Below, one piece after another: positions 51,124 through 60,641 of a DNA stretch of 64,000 nt (within the stretch, counting starts at the first letter, position 1; every line of letters begins with the position of its first letter). The translations under genes and the position numbers were made by a program. The notes beneath the pieces are model-generated. The model did not search any database and was not told where the DNA came from. It saw only the letters and a program-made list of their open reading frames with translations. This DNA is from Erythrobacter oryzae (GTDB lineage Bacteria > Pseudomonadota > Alphaproteobacteria > Sphingomonadales > Sphingomonadaceae), in NCBI RefSeq assembly GCF_030271515.1, contig NZ_JASCXI010000003.1, positions 620,001 through 684,000 of the forward strand, given 5' to 3'.

Positions 51124-52839
51124 ATGACGGCAGGCATGCTCGTCGGGATCGATCTTGGCACCACCAACAGTGCCGTCGCACTGTGGCGCGATGGCGCGCC
51201 GCAGCTTGTGCCCAATGCCCTGGGGCGCGAGCTGACCCCTTCGGCGGTCAGCCTCGCCAAGGGCGGGGAGACCTGGGTGGGGCAGGCCGCGCTCGACCGG
51301 ATGGCGACCAACCCGGCCGACACCGTCACCAGCTTCAAGCGGATGATGGGCACGGCCTCTACCGTCACGCTGGCAGGCACGACGCTGACGCCCGAGGACC
51401 TCTCGGCGATGGTGCTGCGCAGCCTTGCCGACGATGTCGAGGCCGCGACCGGCACGCGGCCGACCGAGGCGGTCATCACGGTTCCGGCCTATTTCAACGA
51501 ACGCCAGCGCCGCGCCACGCGCCGCGCGGGGGAGATCGCGGGGCTCGAAGTGCGCCGCTTGATCAACGAGCCGACCGCCGCCGCGCTCGCCTTTGGCCTC
51601 GCCGACAAGGGCGACCGCGAGCCGTTCCTCGTCTTCGACCTCGGCGGGGGCACCTTCGACGTCTCGATCGTCGAGATGTTCGAAGGCATCGTCGAGGTGC
51701 GCGCTTCGGCGGGGGACAACCGGCTGGGCGGCGATGATTTCGACGAGGTGCTGGTCAGGTTGGTCGAGCCGCTGCTGCCTGCCGATGCGCTCGCGCGCCT
51801 GCCCGCAGACCGCCGCCGCGCGCTGCTCAGCCTTGCGGCCGAACGCACCCGCCGCGCGCTCACCACCTCGGAGGAAGCCGATTTCACCGTGGTCGCGGAC
51901 GACACTCCGCTCACCGCGCGCGTCACCGCCGAGGGTTTCGAGGAGGCGGCAAGCGGCCTGCTCAAGCGCCTGCGCGAGCCGGTCATCCGGGCGCTGCGCG
52001 ACAGCCATATCGATGTGAAGAGCCTGTCCGACATCGTGCTGGTCGGCGGGGCGACCCGGATGCCGGTGGTGAGGAAGGCGCTGACCCGGATGTTCGGGCG
52101 CTTCCCCAATTCGACCGTCCACCCCGATCACGCCGTGGCGCTGGGCGCGGCGATCCAGGCCGGGCTTTTGTCGGGCGGCGACGGCCTAGAGGAAATCCGC
52201 ATCACCGACGTCGCGCCCTTCACGCTCGGCGTCAGCACCGCGACCCGCGACGCGCATGGGCGCTTCCACGACGACATCTTCGCGCCGATCATCGAGCGCA
52301 ACACGCCCGTGCCGGTCAGCCGGATGGAGCGCTTCGTCACGCTTGGCGACAACCAGCGACAGGTGACCTTCGCGATCTATCAGGGCGAGGCGCGCGACGT
52401 GAAGAAGAACGTCAAGCTCGGCGAGCTGACCGTTCCCGTCCCCCCCAAGCCTGCGGGCGAGGTGGGGGTGGAGGTGCGCTTCACCTACGACACCAGCGGG
52501 CTGCTCGATGTCGATGTCAACGTGCCGCTGACGGGCCTCACGCGCAATCTGGTGATCGTCGACGAGGATGACCGGCGCAGCAAGAAGGACATCGCCGAAA
52601 GCCGCAAGCGGTTGGAAAAGCTGAAGGTCCACCCGCGCGACGAGGCCGAGAACGTCGCCCTGCTGGCGCGCGCCGAGCGGGCCTATGAAGGCTTCACCGG
52701 CCCTATGCGCGACATCATCGGGCAGGGGCTGACCGAGTTCCAGGGCGCGCTCGACAAGCAGGACCCGCGCATCATCGCCGATGCGCGCGAAGGGCTGACC
52801 CGGCTGCTCGACGAGATCGACACGCAATCCCCGCTGTGA
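51124..52839 (+). CDS. Hsp70 family chaperone, HscC-like
   Basis: A 571-residue Hsp70. Nucleotide-binding motifs are GIDLGTTNSAVALW (8-21), AVITVPAYFNERQRRATRRAGEIAGL, INEPTAAALAFG, FDLGGGTFDVSIVE and VLVGGATRMPVVRKAL. The substrate-binding domain is short (APFTLGVSTATRD, RQVTFAIYQGE). The C-terminal lid is shorter than in DnaK, as in HscC. HscC proteins work with a dedicated J-like partner, and the next gene encodes one. Start 51124; ATG at 51136 is an alternative. Confidence 0.9.
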   Translation: MTAGMLVGIDLGTTNSAVALWRDGAPQLVPNALGRELTPSAVSLAKGGETWVGQAALDRMATNPADTVTSFKRMMGTASTVTLAGTTLTPEDLSAMVLRSLADDVEAATGTRPTEAVITVPAYFNERQRRATRRAGEIAGLEVRRLINEPTAAALAFGLADKGDREPFLVFDLGGGTFDVSIVEMFEGIVEVRASAGDNRLGGDDFDEVLVRLVEPLLPADALARLPADRRRALLSLAAERTRRALTTSEEADFTVVADDTPLTARVTAEGFEEAASGLLKRLREPVIRALRDSHIDVKSLSDIVLVGGATRMPVVRKALTRMFGRFPNSTVHPDHAVALGAAIQAGLLSGGDGLEEIRITDVAPFTLGVSTATRDAHGRFHDDIFAPIIERNTPVPVSRMERFVTLGDNQRQVTFAIYQGEARDVKKNVKLGELTVPVPPKPAGEVGVEVRFTYDTSGLLDVDVNVPLTGLTRNLVIVDEDDRRSKKDIAESRKRLEKLKVHPRDEAENVALLARAERAYEGFTGPMRDIIGQGLTEFQGALDKQDPRIIADAREGLTRLLDEIDTQSPL

Positions 52840-52849
52840 CCGCTTGCCG

Positions 52850-54520
52850 ATGATCCGCCGCGCCTTTCCCTGGAGCCGTCTCGGGATCGACCCGACCAGC
52901 GACAAGGCCGCGATCCGCAAGGCCTATGCCGACGTGCTGCGCTCGATCAATCCGGACGAGGACATCGCCGGCTTCGCCGACCTGCGCCGCGCGCGCGATC
53001 AGGCCCTCAGGGAGGCGGTGTGGCTGGCCGAGCGGGAGGCGGCCGGGGACGACGATACCGGGGACGAGGATGAGGACGAGGGTGAACTCTACGGCCTCGG
53101 CGCGCTCGACGGCGATGATGATGGCGACCCCGATTGGGGCGGGTCCGACTGGGGCGAGGATGCCGATGGGGGCGGGTGGGACATCGCCCCCGCCTTCACC
53201 CCCGGCGAAATGCGCGCGCCCGAGCCCCAGCTCACCGAGGCCCAGCAGCGCGCGCAGGCGGCGTGGGAGCAGCTGCTCCAGATCCTCTATCCCGGCGGCC
53301 AGCCGAGCGACAACGCCGTCACCCACAGCGAGTTCGAGATCGGGCTCGCCGCGCTCGATGTTCTGCTTGCCCGCGCCGAGGAAGCCGATCTCGAGGAGCA
53401 CGAGGCATTGGACGGCGCGCTCGCCGATCTCTTTGCGCGCACCTGGCCGCGTTCGGCGCCCTTCGTCGAGCCCGCCAACGTCGCCTTCGGCTGGCTCGAT
53501 GAAGCCGGTGTGCTCGAGGAACGCGCTGCGCTGCGCTTCCTCAACCAGCGCATCAAGGGGATGCGGTTCCATGACAAGGTGCAGCAGCCCGAACACCCGC
53601 TCCACAAGGCGTGGGTCGAGCTGTCGCGGCCGGGCCGCGCCGGGGTGCTCGACCGGCTGCGCGTCAACCGGCTCGATGTCCACAAGCTGCTCGTCGGGAT
53701 GCGCGAACGCTATCCCGAGCTGGAGAGCTACTTCGATCCCGAGCGCGTCGCCTCGTGGGAAGGCGCGGGCGCGGCGAGCGCCGAGGGCGTGTCGAACGCG
53801 GGCCGCGGCTTTGCCGGGGCGGTGCTGTTCGTGGTGCTGTTCTTCGCGCTGATCCGGGCGATCGGGGCGCTGAGCGGGGTGGGGGGCGACACTCCAGCCG
53901 ACAATGTTCCGCCGCCCCCTTCCCAATTGCTTGAGCCCACCGCTGCCGAGACCGACGCGCAAGTCGCCCAAGTGTTCGGCCCCGGTACGGACATGGTCGG
54001 CGTTCGCGAAATCGATCCGGTGTTTGCGGACCAGCTTTCGCTCAATATCAGGTATAGCAAGGTGAACGGCGGTCTCCTTGCGTTTGTTCGCAATAGGGCA
54101 GTGCAGGCAGGCGATGCCGCCAAGTTCGAGGAGCTGGTTGCGCTGGGCGAACTTAAGCGCATCTGGCTGCGCGCCGCGCTCGACAACCCGGCGCAGTGCA
54201 AGAACGTGATGGCGGGCGATTTCCGCTCGCTCCCGCTGGCGCTCGGCAAGGCCGAGACCGCGCGCGAGCAGGAGCTGCTGCGGCGGCTGCTCGATGCCAA
54301 GCTGCTGGGCAATCGCATCACCAAGCCCGCCACCACCTTCAGCATTCCCGGCTGGGCGATCGACAAGATGCTGAAGAAGAGCGGGCTCGACATCGACGAG
54401 CTGACCCTCGCGCTCAAGAGCCCCGAACATCCCAAGCGCTGCCTCGTCAGCCTGACGCTGGCCGAGGTGGTCCTGGCCGAGCCCGGACGGGTCTCGATCG
54501 ATTTGCTGCGCGCGCTTTAG
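52850..54520 (+). CDS. Membrane-anchored J-like domain protein, partner of the HscC-like Hsp70
   Basis: A 556-residue protein. The first 60 residues are J-like (PWSRLGIDPTSDKAAIRKAYADVLRSINPDEDIAGFADLRRARDQAL), but the HPD tripeptide reads NPD (34-36). An acidic linker (about 65-115), a long helical region, one transmembrane helix (GAVLFVVLFFALIRAIGAL, about 323-341) and a roughly 200-residue C-terminal domain follow. The start ATG at 52850 lies 10 bp after the Hsp70 stop. In HscC operons the adjacent J-type proteins commonly vary this motif, recalled from family knowledge. Probably an inner-membrane cochaperone with unknown clients. Confidence 0.75.
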   Translation: MIRRAFPWSRLGIDPTSDKAAIRKAYADVLRSINPDEDIAGFADLRRARDQALREAVWLAEREAAGDDDTGDEDEDEGELYGLGALDGDDDGDPDWGGSDWGEDADGGGWDIAPAFTPGEMRAPEPQLTEAQQRAQAAWEQLLQILYPGGQPSDNAVTHSEFEIGLAALDVLLARAEEADLEEHEALDGALADLFARTWPRSAPFVEPANVAFGWLDEAGVLEERAALRFLNQRIKGMRFHDKVQQPEHPLHKAWVELSRPGRAGVLDRLRVNRLDVHKLLVGMRERYPELESYFDPERVASWEGAGAASAEGVSNAGRGFAGAVLFVVLFFALIRAIGALSGVGGDTPADNVPPPPSQLLEPTAAETDAQVAQVFGPGTDMVGVREIDPVFADQLSLNIRYSKVNGGLLAFVRNRAVQAGDAAKFEELVALGELKRIWLRAALDNPAQCKNVMAGDFRSLPLALGKAETAREQELLRRLLDAKLLGNRITKPATTFSIPGWAIDKMLKKSGLDIDELTLALKSPEHPKRCLVSLTLAEVVLAEPGRVSIDLLRAL

Positions 54521-54584
54521 CGGGGGGGCTTTCTCGGCGGCCCTCTGTGCGGCACAATGGCGGCCTTTCCCGGGGAGCATCACC

Positions 54585-55505
54585 ATGATTCGCAAGAATA
54601 TCCTTGGCCTTGCCGCGAGCCTCGCCGCGCTTGGCTTTGCCGCGCCGCCGCTTGCCGCACAGGAGCACCCCGAAGCAGAAAAGACCGCCGACGCCGACAA
54701 TCGCAAGGAGGAGTTCCAGTTCCTCACCGAGGATGAAGAGGCGCAGCAGCAGCTCGAGCAGGAACTGGCCGAAGCCTTCGCGATCTTCGGCGAGCTGTTC
54801 AAGGCCGATCCGCTCACCCCCGAGCAGGAGGCCCTGCTCCCGCTCGCCACGCAGATGGCGGGGCACGTCATGCCCGAGGGTAGCTTCCGCACCGCGATGG
54901 ACGGGATGACGGGGCCGATGATGGACGCGATGCTCGGCGATCCCGAGAGCAGCCCGCGCGTGCGCCTTGCCGAGATCAGCGGGGTCGAGGCGGAAGAACT
55001 CGAACGCCTCTCCGACGAGGACGCGCAGGAGGCGCTCGACATCTTCGATCCGCAATATGCCGCGCGCACCGAGCGCACGTCGAAGGCCTTCACCGGGCTG
55101 ATGGGCAAGCTGATGACCGCGATCGAGCCATCCTATCGCGAGGGCCTCGCCCGCGCCTTCGCGCACCGTTTCGACGAGGCTGAGATGCGCGAGCTGCTGG
55201 CCTTCTTCGCCACCCCGCTCGGCGCCAAGTTCGCGGCGCAGAGCTTCCTCGTCCAATATGATCCGCAGATCATGGGCTTCATGGAGGCGCTGGGGCCGGC
55301 GACCGCGAAGCTCGTGCCCGAGATTACCGAGGAATTCGCCGCAATCGAGGCCGAGTTCGGAGGCAGCCGCGACTTCTCGCAGCTGAGCGCCGCCGAACGC
55401 CGCCGCGCCGCGCGGCTGATCGGCAAGTCCGAGCGCGAACTCGACGCACTGGTGCCCGACGTCACCGAGGAAAGCGAAGGCGAGGGCGAAGACCCCGTGA
55501 TCTGA
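54585..55505 (+). CDS. Exported DUF2059 domain-containing protein
   Basis: A 306-residue protein with signal peptide (LGLAASLAALGFAAPPLAAQ) and GGGGAG upstream. The DUF2059 signature lies at about 190-225: YREGLARAFAHRFDEAEMRELLAFFATPLGAKFAAQSF. The N-terminal part of the mature protein is rich in Glu and Gln (EDEEAQQQLEQELAEAFAIF), and the C-terminus is acidic. The family is periplasmic, of unknown function, and helical. It follows the HscC/J-like pair by 64 bp. Confidence 0.8.
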   Translation: MIRKNILGLAASLAALGFAAPPLAAQEHPEAEKTADADNRKEEFQFLTEDEEAQQQLEQELAEAFAIFGELFKADPLTPEQEALLPLATQMAGHVMPEGSFRTAMDGMTGPMMDAMLGDPESSPRVRLAEISGVEAEELERLSDEDAQEALDIFDPQYAARTERTSKAFTGLMGKLMTAIEPSYREGLARAFAHRFDEAEMRELLAFFATPLGAKFAAQSFLVQYDPQIMGFMEALGPATAKLVPEITEEFAAIEAEFGGSRDFSQLSAAERRRAARLIGKSERELDALVPDVTEESEGEGEDPVI

Positions 55506-55543
55506 GCCTTCGCGGCCTTGCGCGGGGCACCGGCGCGGGCCAC

Positions 55544-58012
55544 ATGGCGAGGGTGACCCCCGCGCCCCCGACCCTCCCTCCCGCCATCGCCGCGTGGTTC
55601 GACGCGCGCGGCTGGCGGGTGCGGCGGCACCAGTGGGAGATGCTGGAGAAGGCCCGCGCGAGGGAGCACGCTCTGCTGGTGGCCGACACGGGCGCGGGCA
55701 AGACGCTGGCGGGGTTTCTGCCGACCTTGTGCGACTTTGCGGGCGATGCGCTGCCGCCTGACGGCCTCCACACCCTCTACGTCTCGCCATTGAAGGCGCT
55801 GGCGCAGGACGTGAAGCGCAACCTGCTCACCCCGATCGAGGAAATCGGCCTGCCCATCCGCGTGGAGACGCGCAGCGGCGACACGCCCGCCGACCGCAAG
55901 AAGCGCCAGCGCGAGCGCCCGCCGCACATCCTGCTGACCACGCCCGAGAGCCTCTCGCTGCTGCTCTCCTACCCCGAAAGCGCCGAACTGTTCGCGGGGC
56001 TCAGGCGCATCGTGATCGACGAGGTCCACGCCTTCGCCACCGACAAGCGGGGCGACCTGCTGGCGCTGAGCCTCGCGCGGCTCCACGCGCTCGCGCCGGG
56101 AGCGCAGCGGGTGGCGCTGTCAGCCACCTTGGCGAACCCCCGCGACTTTCAGGAATGGCTCGCGCCCCAATCCGGTGAGGACGGCGAAATCGCCGCCGCC
56201 GCGCTGGTGCTGGGCGAGGAGGGCGCGGAGCCCGAGGTCGAGATCCTGCTCCCGCAGGAGGAACGCGTCCCATGGGGCGGGCACGCCGGGCGCTGGGCCG
56301 TCCCGCAGCTCTACGCGGCGATCAAGGCCAATCGCACCACACTGGTCTTCACCAACACGCGCTTCCTGGCCGAGTTCATCTTCCAGTGCCTGTGGGAGGC
56401 GAACGAGGATCACCTGCCCATCGGCATCCACCACGGCTCGCTCAGCACCGAGGCGCGGCGCAAGGTCGAGGAGGCGATGGCGCGCGGCGACTTGCGCGCG
56501 CTGGTGTGCACCGCCAGCCTCGATCTCGGGATCGACTGGGGCGACATCGATCTTGTGGTGCAGATGGGAGCGCCCAAGGGCTCCTCGCGACTGCTGCAAC
56601 GCATCGGGCGCGCAGGGCATAGGCTCGATGTGCCGAGCCGCGCGGTGCTGGTGCCGGGCAACCGCTTCGAATTTCTCGAAGCCATGGCCGCCAAGGAGGC
56701 GGTCGACGAGGGCCAGCGCGATGGCGAGGCCTTCCGCCCGGGCAGCCTCGACGTGCTCGCCCAGCACTTGATGGCCTGCGCGTGCGCGGGGCCATTCCAC
56801 GAGGATGCGCTGCTGGCCGAGGTGCGGAGCGCGCTCGCCTATAGCTGGGTCGACGCCGAGACCTTCCAGAGGGTGCTGGGGTTCGTCTCCAACGGCGGCT
56901 ATGCCCTGCGCGCCTATGACCGCTTCCAGCGGATCGTGCGCGGGCGTGACGGGGTGTGGCGGCTCGCCCACCCCAATCAGGCGCAGCGGCACCGGATGAA
57001 TGCGGGCATCATCGTTGACAGCGAGATGCTGACGGTCAGGTTCAAGAACGGCCGCAGCCTCGGCAAGGTCGAGGAGCGTTTCGCCGCGCAGCTCTCGCCC
57101 GGCGACACCTTCTTCTTCGCCGGCATGAGCCTCGAGGTCGAGGGCGTAAAGGACATGGACGTCACCGTCCGCGCCGCGAAGAAGTCCGCTACGATCCCGA
57201 GCTATGGCGGCCTTCGCCTGCCCCTGACGACGCACCTCTCCACCCGCGTGCAGGCGCTGCTCTCCGACCGCGCGGGCTGGGGGCGCTTTCCCGACGATGT
57301 GCGCGAATGGCTTGAGATGCAGGACTACCGCTCGCGCCTGCCCGCGCCGGGCGAACTGCTGGTCGAGAGCTTTCCCCACGGCGGCAAGCACTACACCGCC
57401 TATTACACCTTCGAGGGCTGGAACGCGAACCAGTCGCTGGGGATGCTGATCACCCGGCGGATGGAGGATCGTGGGTTGCTCCCCGGCGGCTTCGTGGCGA
57501 ATGACTATTGCCTTGCGGTGTGGGGGCTGAAGCCCGTCACCGACCCCGCGCCCTTGCTCTCGCCCGATATCCTCACCGGCGAATTCGTCGAATGGGTCAC
57601 CGAAAGCCACCTCCTGCGTCGCGCCTTCCGCGAGGTCGCGGTGATCTCCGGCCTCGTCGAGCGCCAGCACCCGGGGCAGAAGAAGACCGGCAAGCAGGTC
57701 ACCTTCTCGACCGACCTGATCTACGACGTGCTCAGAAAATACGAGCCCGATCACGTGCTGATCGAGGCCGCCTGGGCCGACGCGCGGTCGCGGATGACGG
57801 ATGTGGGCCGCCTCGCCGACCTGCTGGAGCGCTCCGAGCGCGAGCTGGTCCATGTCGAGCTGGACCGCGTCTCCCCGCTCGCGGTGCCGGTGATGACCAT
57901 GATCGGCCGCGAGGCGGTGCCGCAGGGGGCGGTGGACGACGAACTGCTGCTCGAAGCCGAGGGCCTGATTGCCGCCGCGATGCGGCCCGACGCGCCGCCG
58001 GAGGGGGACTGA
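55544..58012 (+). CDS. Ligase-associated DNA damage response DEXH box helicase
   Basis: An 822-residue Lhr-type superfamily 2 helicase. Motif I is ADTGAGKTLAGFLPTL (47-62), motif II DEVHAF (near 158), motif III LSATLAN, motif V ASLDLGIDWGDIDLVVQMGAPKG and motif VI LLQRIGRAGHRLDVPSRAVLV. The C-terminal half holds the Lhr-core winged-helix and beta-barrel parts. The family is usually found with an ATP-dependent DNA ligase and a metallo-beta-lactamase-like exonuclease; neither is in this window. Probable role in repair. Convergent with exbD. Confidence 0.92.
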   Translation: MARVTPAPPTLPPAIAAWFDARGWRVRRHQWEMLEKARAREHALLVADTGAGKTLAGFLPTLCDFAGDALPPDGLHTLYVSPLKALAQDVKRNLLTPIEEIGLPIRVETRSGDTPADRKKRQRERPPHILLTTPESLSLLLSYPESAELFAGLRRIVIDEVHAFATDKRGDLLALSLARLHALAPGAQRVALSATLANPRDFQEWLAPQSGEDGEIAAAALVLGEEGAEPEVEILLPQEERVPWGGHAGRWAVPQLYAAIKANRTTLVFTNTRFLAEFIFQCLWEANEDHLPIGIHHGSLSTEARRKVEEAMARGDLRALVCTASLDLGIDWGDIDLVVQMGAPKGSSRLLQRIGRAGHRLDVPSRAVLVPGNRFEFLEAMAAKEAVDEGQRDGEAFRPGSLDVLAQHLMACACAGPFHEDALLAEVRSALAYSWVDAETFQRVLGFVSNGGYALRAYDRFQRIVRGRDGVWRLAHPNQAQRHRMNAGIIVDSEMLTVRFKNGRSLGKVEERFAAQLSPGDTFFFAGMSLEVEGVKDMDVTVRAAKKSATIPSYGGLRLPLTTHLSTRVQALLSDRAGWGRFPDDVREWLEMQDYRSRLPAPGELLVESFPHGGKHYTAYYTFEGWNANQSLGMLITRRMEDRGLLPGGFVANDYCLAVWGLKPVTDPAPLLSPDILTGEFVEWVTESHLLRRAFREVAVISGLVERQHPGQKKTGKQVTFSTDLIYDVLRKYEPDHVLIEAAWADARSRMTDVGRLADLLERSERELVHVELDRVSPLAVPVMTMIGREAVPQGAVDDELLLEAEGLIAAAMRPDAPPEGD

Positions 58013-58033
58013 TCCGTCCCCTCCGGCAGGCGC

Positions 58034-58468
58034 TCAGGGGAAGTCCCGATACTTCTCGTTGCCCGAGAAGATGAAGCTGTCAGCTCCCTCCTCGCGGATC
58101 AGGGCGAGGGTGCGGGCGGATTTGTCGTAGCTCGCCTGCGCATCGGGTTCGAAGCGCAGCACGGGCTGGACGGGCAGGTCGCTCGCAGCGGCGAGCTGGG
58201 CGCGCAACTCGCTCGTGGTGACGACATGGCCGTTCCACGCGAGGCGGTCGGCGGCGTCGATGGTGAGGATGTTCGTCTCCAGCACGGGATGCTTGGGCTG
58301 GCCATCGGACGGCAGATCTACTGGCGTGATGTTCGCTGCCATCGGGATCGCGAGGATCAGCATGATCAGCAGCACGAGCAGCACATCGATGAAGGGGGTG
58401 ACGTTCATCGACGACATCGGCTGAGGGCGGGGGACGGTGAGACTGGGGCGCTTCAGGGTATGCGGCAT
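58034..58468 (-). CDS. ExbD/TolR family biopolymer transport protein (third copy)
   Basis: A 144-residue single-pass protein starting at 58468 behind GAGGAGAGAG. The one transmembrane helix (MSSMNVTPFIDVLLVLLIMLILAIPMA) carries the conserved Asp of the proton path (FIDVLLVLLI). The periplasmic part ends FSGNEKYRDFP, similar to the ExbD encoded upstream (FVGNDKYREFGK). It is separated from that gene by 208 bp and a terminator, so it is probably expressed less or separately. Confidence 0.88.
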   Translation of the reverse strand: MPHTLKRPSLTVPRPQPMSSMNVTPFIDVLLVLLIMLILAIPMAANITPVDLPSDGQPKHPVLETNILTIDAADRLAWNGHVVTTSELRAQLAAASDLPVQPVLRFEPDAQASYDKSARTLALIREEGADSFIFSGNEKYRDFP

Positions 58469-58602
58469 GGCTCTCTCCTCGTTTGGCAGAGCGGCCCCGG
58501 GCGGGATCGACGCCGCGCTGACAGCAGGAGAATATCGCAAAAAGAAGAGGTTGCCTAACGCGTACCGGTATGGGGCCTGCAACCGATCGGCCTGCGGGCA
58601 CG

Positions 58603-58639
58603 AAAAAGGGCGCCGCGATTGCTCGCAGCGCCCCTTTCT
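58603..58639 (-). terminator. Bidirectional terminator downstream of the second exbD
   Basis: GGGCGCCGCGA (58608-58618) pairs with TCGCAGCGCCC (58623-58633) with one mismatch and a 4-nt loop. On the minus strand the stem is followed by a TTTTT run, placing it 38 bp after the exbD stop at 58677. Confidence 0.75.
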
Positions 58640-58676
58640 TGCCGGTGTTCGCGTCACGCCCTGAGGCGTGGGCGGA

Positions 58677-59105
58677 TCACTTGCCGAATTCGCGATACTT
58701 GTCGTTGCCGACGAAGCCGAACTTGGTGACGCCCGACGACTTGATCGTCTGCAGCACCTTGGCCGACAGGTCGTAGCTCGCCTGCGCCTCGGGCTCGAAC
58801 TGGAGCTCGGGCTCGGGGTTCATCTGCGTCGACTGCTGCAGCGCCGCGACGAGCTGGCCCTGGTCGATCGGCGTGCCGTTCCACAGGATCTGGTCGGCGG
58901 GCGTGAGGACGAGCTTGTTCTTGGTCGGCTCGACCAGCGGCGGGGGGTTGTTGTTGGGCTGCGGCAGGTCGATGTCGACCGAGTGCGTGGCCACCGGGAT
59001 GGTGATGATGAACATGATCAGCAGAACGAGCAGAACGTCGATCAGCGGAGTCATGTTCATGTCCATCATCGGCTCGCCGTCAAGCTTGCCTCCAGACATA
59101 CCCAT
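58677..59105 (-). CDS. exbD: ExbD/TolR family biopolymer transport protein
   Basis: A 142-residue inner-membrane protein starting behind TAAGGAG. MDMNMTPLIDVLLVLLIMFIITIPVA is the transmembrane helix with the conserved Asp (PLIDVLL). The periplasmic domain follows with a Pro/Asn-rich linker (QPNNNPPPLVEP). ExbD and ExbB form the proton-driven motor that energizes TonB. It is the fourth gene of the tonB-exbB-exbD-exbD run. Confidence 0.92.
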   Translation of the reverse strand: MGMSGGKLDGEPMMDMNMTPLIDVLLVLLIMFIITIPVATHSVDIDLPQPNNNPPPLVEPTKNKLVLTPADQILWNGTPIDQGQLVAALQQSTQMNPEPELQFEPEAQASYDLSAKVLQTIKSSGVTKFGFVGNDKYREFGK

Positions 59106-59138
59106 GGTGTGTTCTCCTTAGAAAATTGGCGGTTGCTG

Positions 59139-59669
59139 TCAGACGCCCGGTTCGACCGGATTCGAGATGAACCCGACGACCGGATAGCCGGCCAGCTGGA
59201 CCTGGTAGATGGCACCAGCCACGCAGCGCCACGGGGCTTCGACGTCGCCGCGGATGTGGACCTGCGGGATCTTTTCCGGGTCTTCCATCAGGGCCTCGGC
59301 CCCGCCCGCGCGCTGGATGATCGCGTCGAGCCGCTTGAACGCCTGGTCCTTGAGCTCGGTCGAATCGACCAGCGTGATGTTGTTGAAGTAGATCCGGCAC
59401 TGCCCGTTGCGCGATGCGCCCGCGTAGCCCGGCTCCCCGGCGCTGCGGCCGGCATCGTCGGTCGCGCTGACGGTGAGCAGCAGGTTCTCGACCTTGTCCT
59501 TCGATTCCAGCGATTCGAACACCGGAATCTTGAGCTTCTCGATCGTCTGGATCGCCACCGGAACCGCGATGAGGAAGATGATCAGGAGCACCAGCATCAC
59601 GTCCACCAGCGGCGTGGTGTTGATGTCGGACATCGGGGTATCGGCCCCACCTCCCGTTGAAATCGCCAT
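59139..59669 (-). CDS. exbD: ExbD/TolR family biopolymer transport protein
   Basis: A 176-residue protein. The N-terminal helix is MSDINTTPLVDVMLVLLIIFLIAVPVAIQ with the conserved Asp (PLVDVML). The periplasmic domain is longer than usual, with two cysteines (NGQCRIYF, PWRCVAGA) that could form a disulfide. This matches the first ExbD of two-ExbD TonB systems in sphingomonads and xanthomonads. It lies between exbB and the second exbD on the same strand. Confidence 0.92.
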   Translation of the reverse strand: MAISTGGGADTPMSDINTTPLVDVMLVLLIIFLIAVPVAIQTIEKLKIPVFESLESKDKVENLLLTVSATDDAGRSAGEPGYAGASRNGQCRIYFNNITLVDSTELKDQAFKRLDAIIQRAGGAEALMEDPEKIPQVHIRGDVEAPWRCVAGAIYQVQLAGYPVVGFISNPVEPGV

Positions 59670-59797
59670 TGTGAATTCCTAGCCTGTCAATACTTTGGCT
59701 TCTACTGCCTGCCCCGCAGCGCCGCTTTGGGGCGGCGTGCGAGGCACCTGCGGGATCATGGCCGGAGCCTTCTCCCGCAGGTTCGCAGCTCTGACGA

Positions 59798-60577
59798 TCA
59801 GGACTTGTTGAGCGTCGGGTTGGCGGGGGCAGCCGGCTTGGCAGCGGGCTTGGCCGCCGGAGCCGCGGCGGTCACCGCCGGCTTCACTGCGCCGTTCGAG
59901 TTCATGTAGGCGAGCAGGTCGTTCGAGAAGGTGCTCAGCAGCGCCGCGATCTTGCGGTTGCGGCCCTGGAGCCAGTTGAACGCGAACACCGCAGGCACAG
60001 CGACGAGCAGACCGATCGCGGTCATGATCAGCGCTTCACCGACCGGGCCGGCGACCTTGTCGATCGAGGCGTTGCCGGCGATGCCGATGTTGATCAGCGC
60101 GCGGTAGATCCCGATCACGGTGCCGAGCAGACCGACGAACGGCGCGGTCGCACCGACGGTCGCGAGGAAGGCGAGGCCGCCGTTGAGCACGGCGTTGATC
60201 GAATCTTCCGAACGCTGGAGCGAACCGTGCATGTAGTCATGCGATTCGAGGGCGTCGGTCATCTTGCCGTGGTCTTCCTGGGCCTTGACCGCGTCATCGG
60301 CGAGCTGGCGCCACGGGCCGTCCTTCTCGAGCTTGGTGGCGCCTTCCTTGAGGCTGGCGGCGCGCCAGAAGCTGCTCTGCACGGTCTTGTACTGCTTGAG
60401 CACCTTGTTCTGCTCGAACAGCTTGGTGAACAGGATGTAGAACGAGCCGACCGACATGATGACCATGATGGTGAGGATCGACCAGGCGACGGGGCCGCCT
60501 TCGACCATCGCTTCGTAGAAGCCGAACTTGCTTTCGGGGGCGGCGGCACCGCCGGCGGCGAGAAGGAAAAGGTTCAT
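59798..60577 (-). CDS. exbB: ExbB/TolQ/MotA family proton channel protein
   Basis: A 259-residue protein with three transmembrane helices: one near the N-terminus (PVAWSILTIMVIMSVGSFYILF) and two flanking the conserved channel region (LAFLATVGATAPFVGLLGTVIGIYRALI and GEALIMTAIGLLVAVPAVFAFNWLQ). The C-terminal tail is Ala/Pro/Lys-rich (AAPAAKPAAKPAAPAN). It forms the pentameric channel around ExbD that drives TonB. Second gene after tonB. Confidence 0.94.
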   Translation of the reverse strand: MNLFLLAAGGAAAPESKFGFYEAMVEGGPVAWSILTIMVIMSVGSFYILFTKLFEQNKVLKQYKTVQSSFWRAASLKEGATKLEKDGPWRQLADDAVKAQEDHGKMTDALESHDYMHGSLQRSEDSINAVLNGGLAFLATVGATAPFVGLLGTVIGIYRALINIGIAGNASIDKVAGPVGEALIMTAIGLLVAVPAVFAFNWLQGRNRKIAALLSTFSNDLLAYMNSNGAVKPAVTAAAPAAKPAAKPAAPANPTLNKS

Positions 60578-60641
60578 TGCGAAAGTCCTCTTGAAAATAA
60601 TGGGTCGTGTGGGAGCGGCGCGTTTGCGCCGGCCCGATTGA

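Noticed and set aside
52772..55108. 778-residue minus-strand open frame
   Set aside because: Lies antisense to the HscC partner and DUF2059 genes. Low-complexity Ser/Ala/Arg/Gly translation typical of shadow frames in high-GC DNA.
56120..57853. 577-residue minus-strand open frame
   Set aside because: Antisense to the well-supported DEXH helicase.
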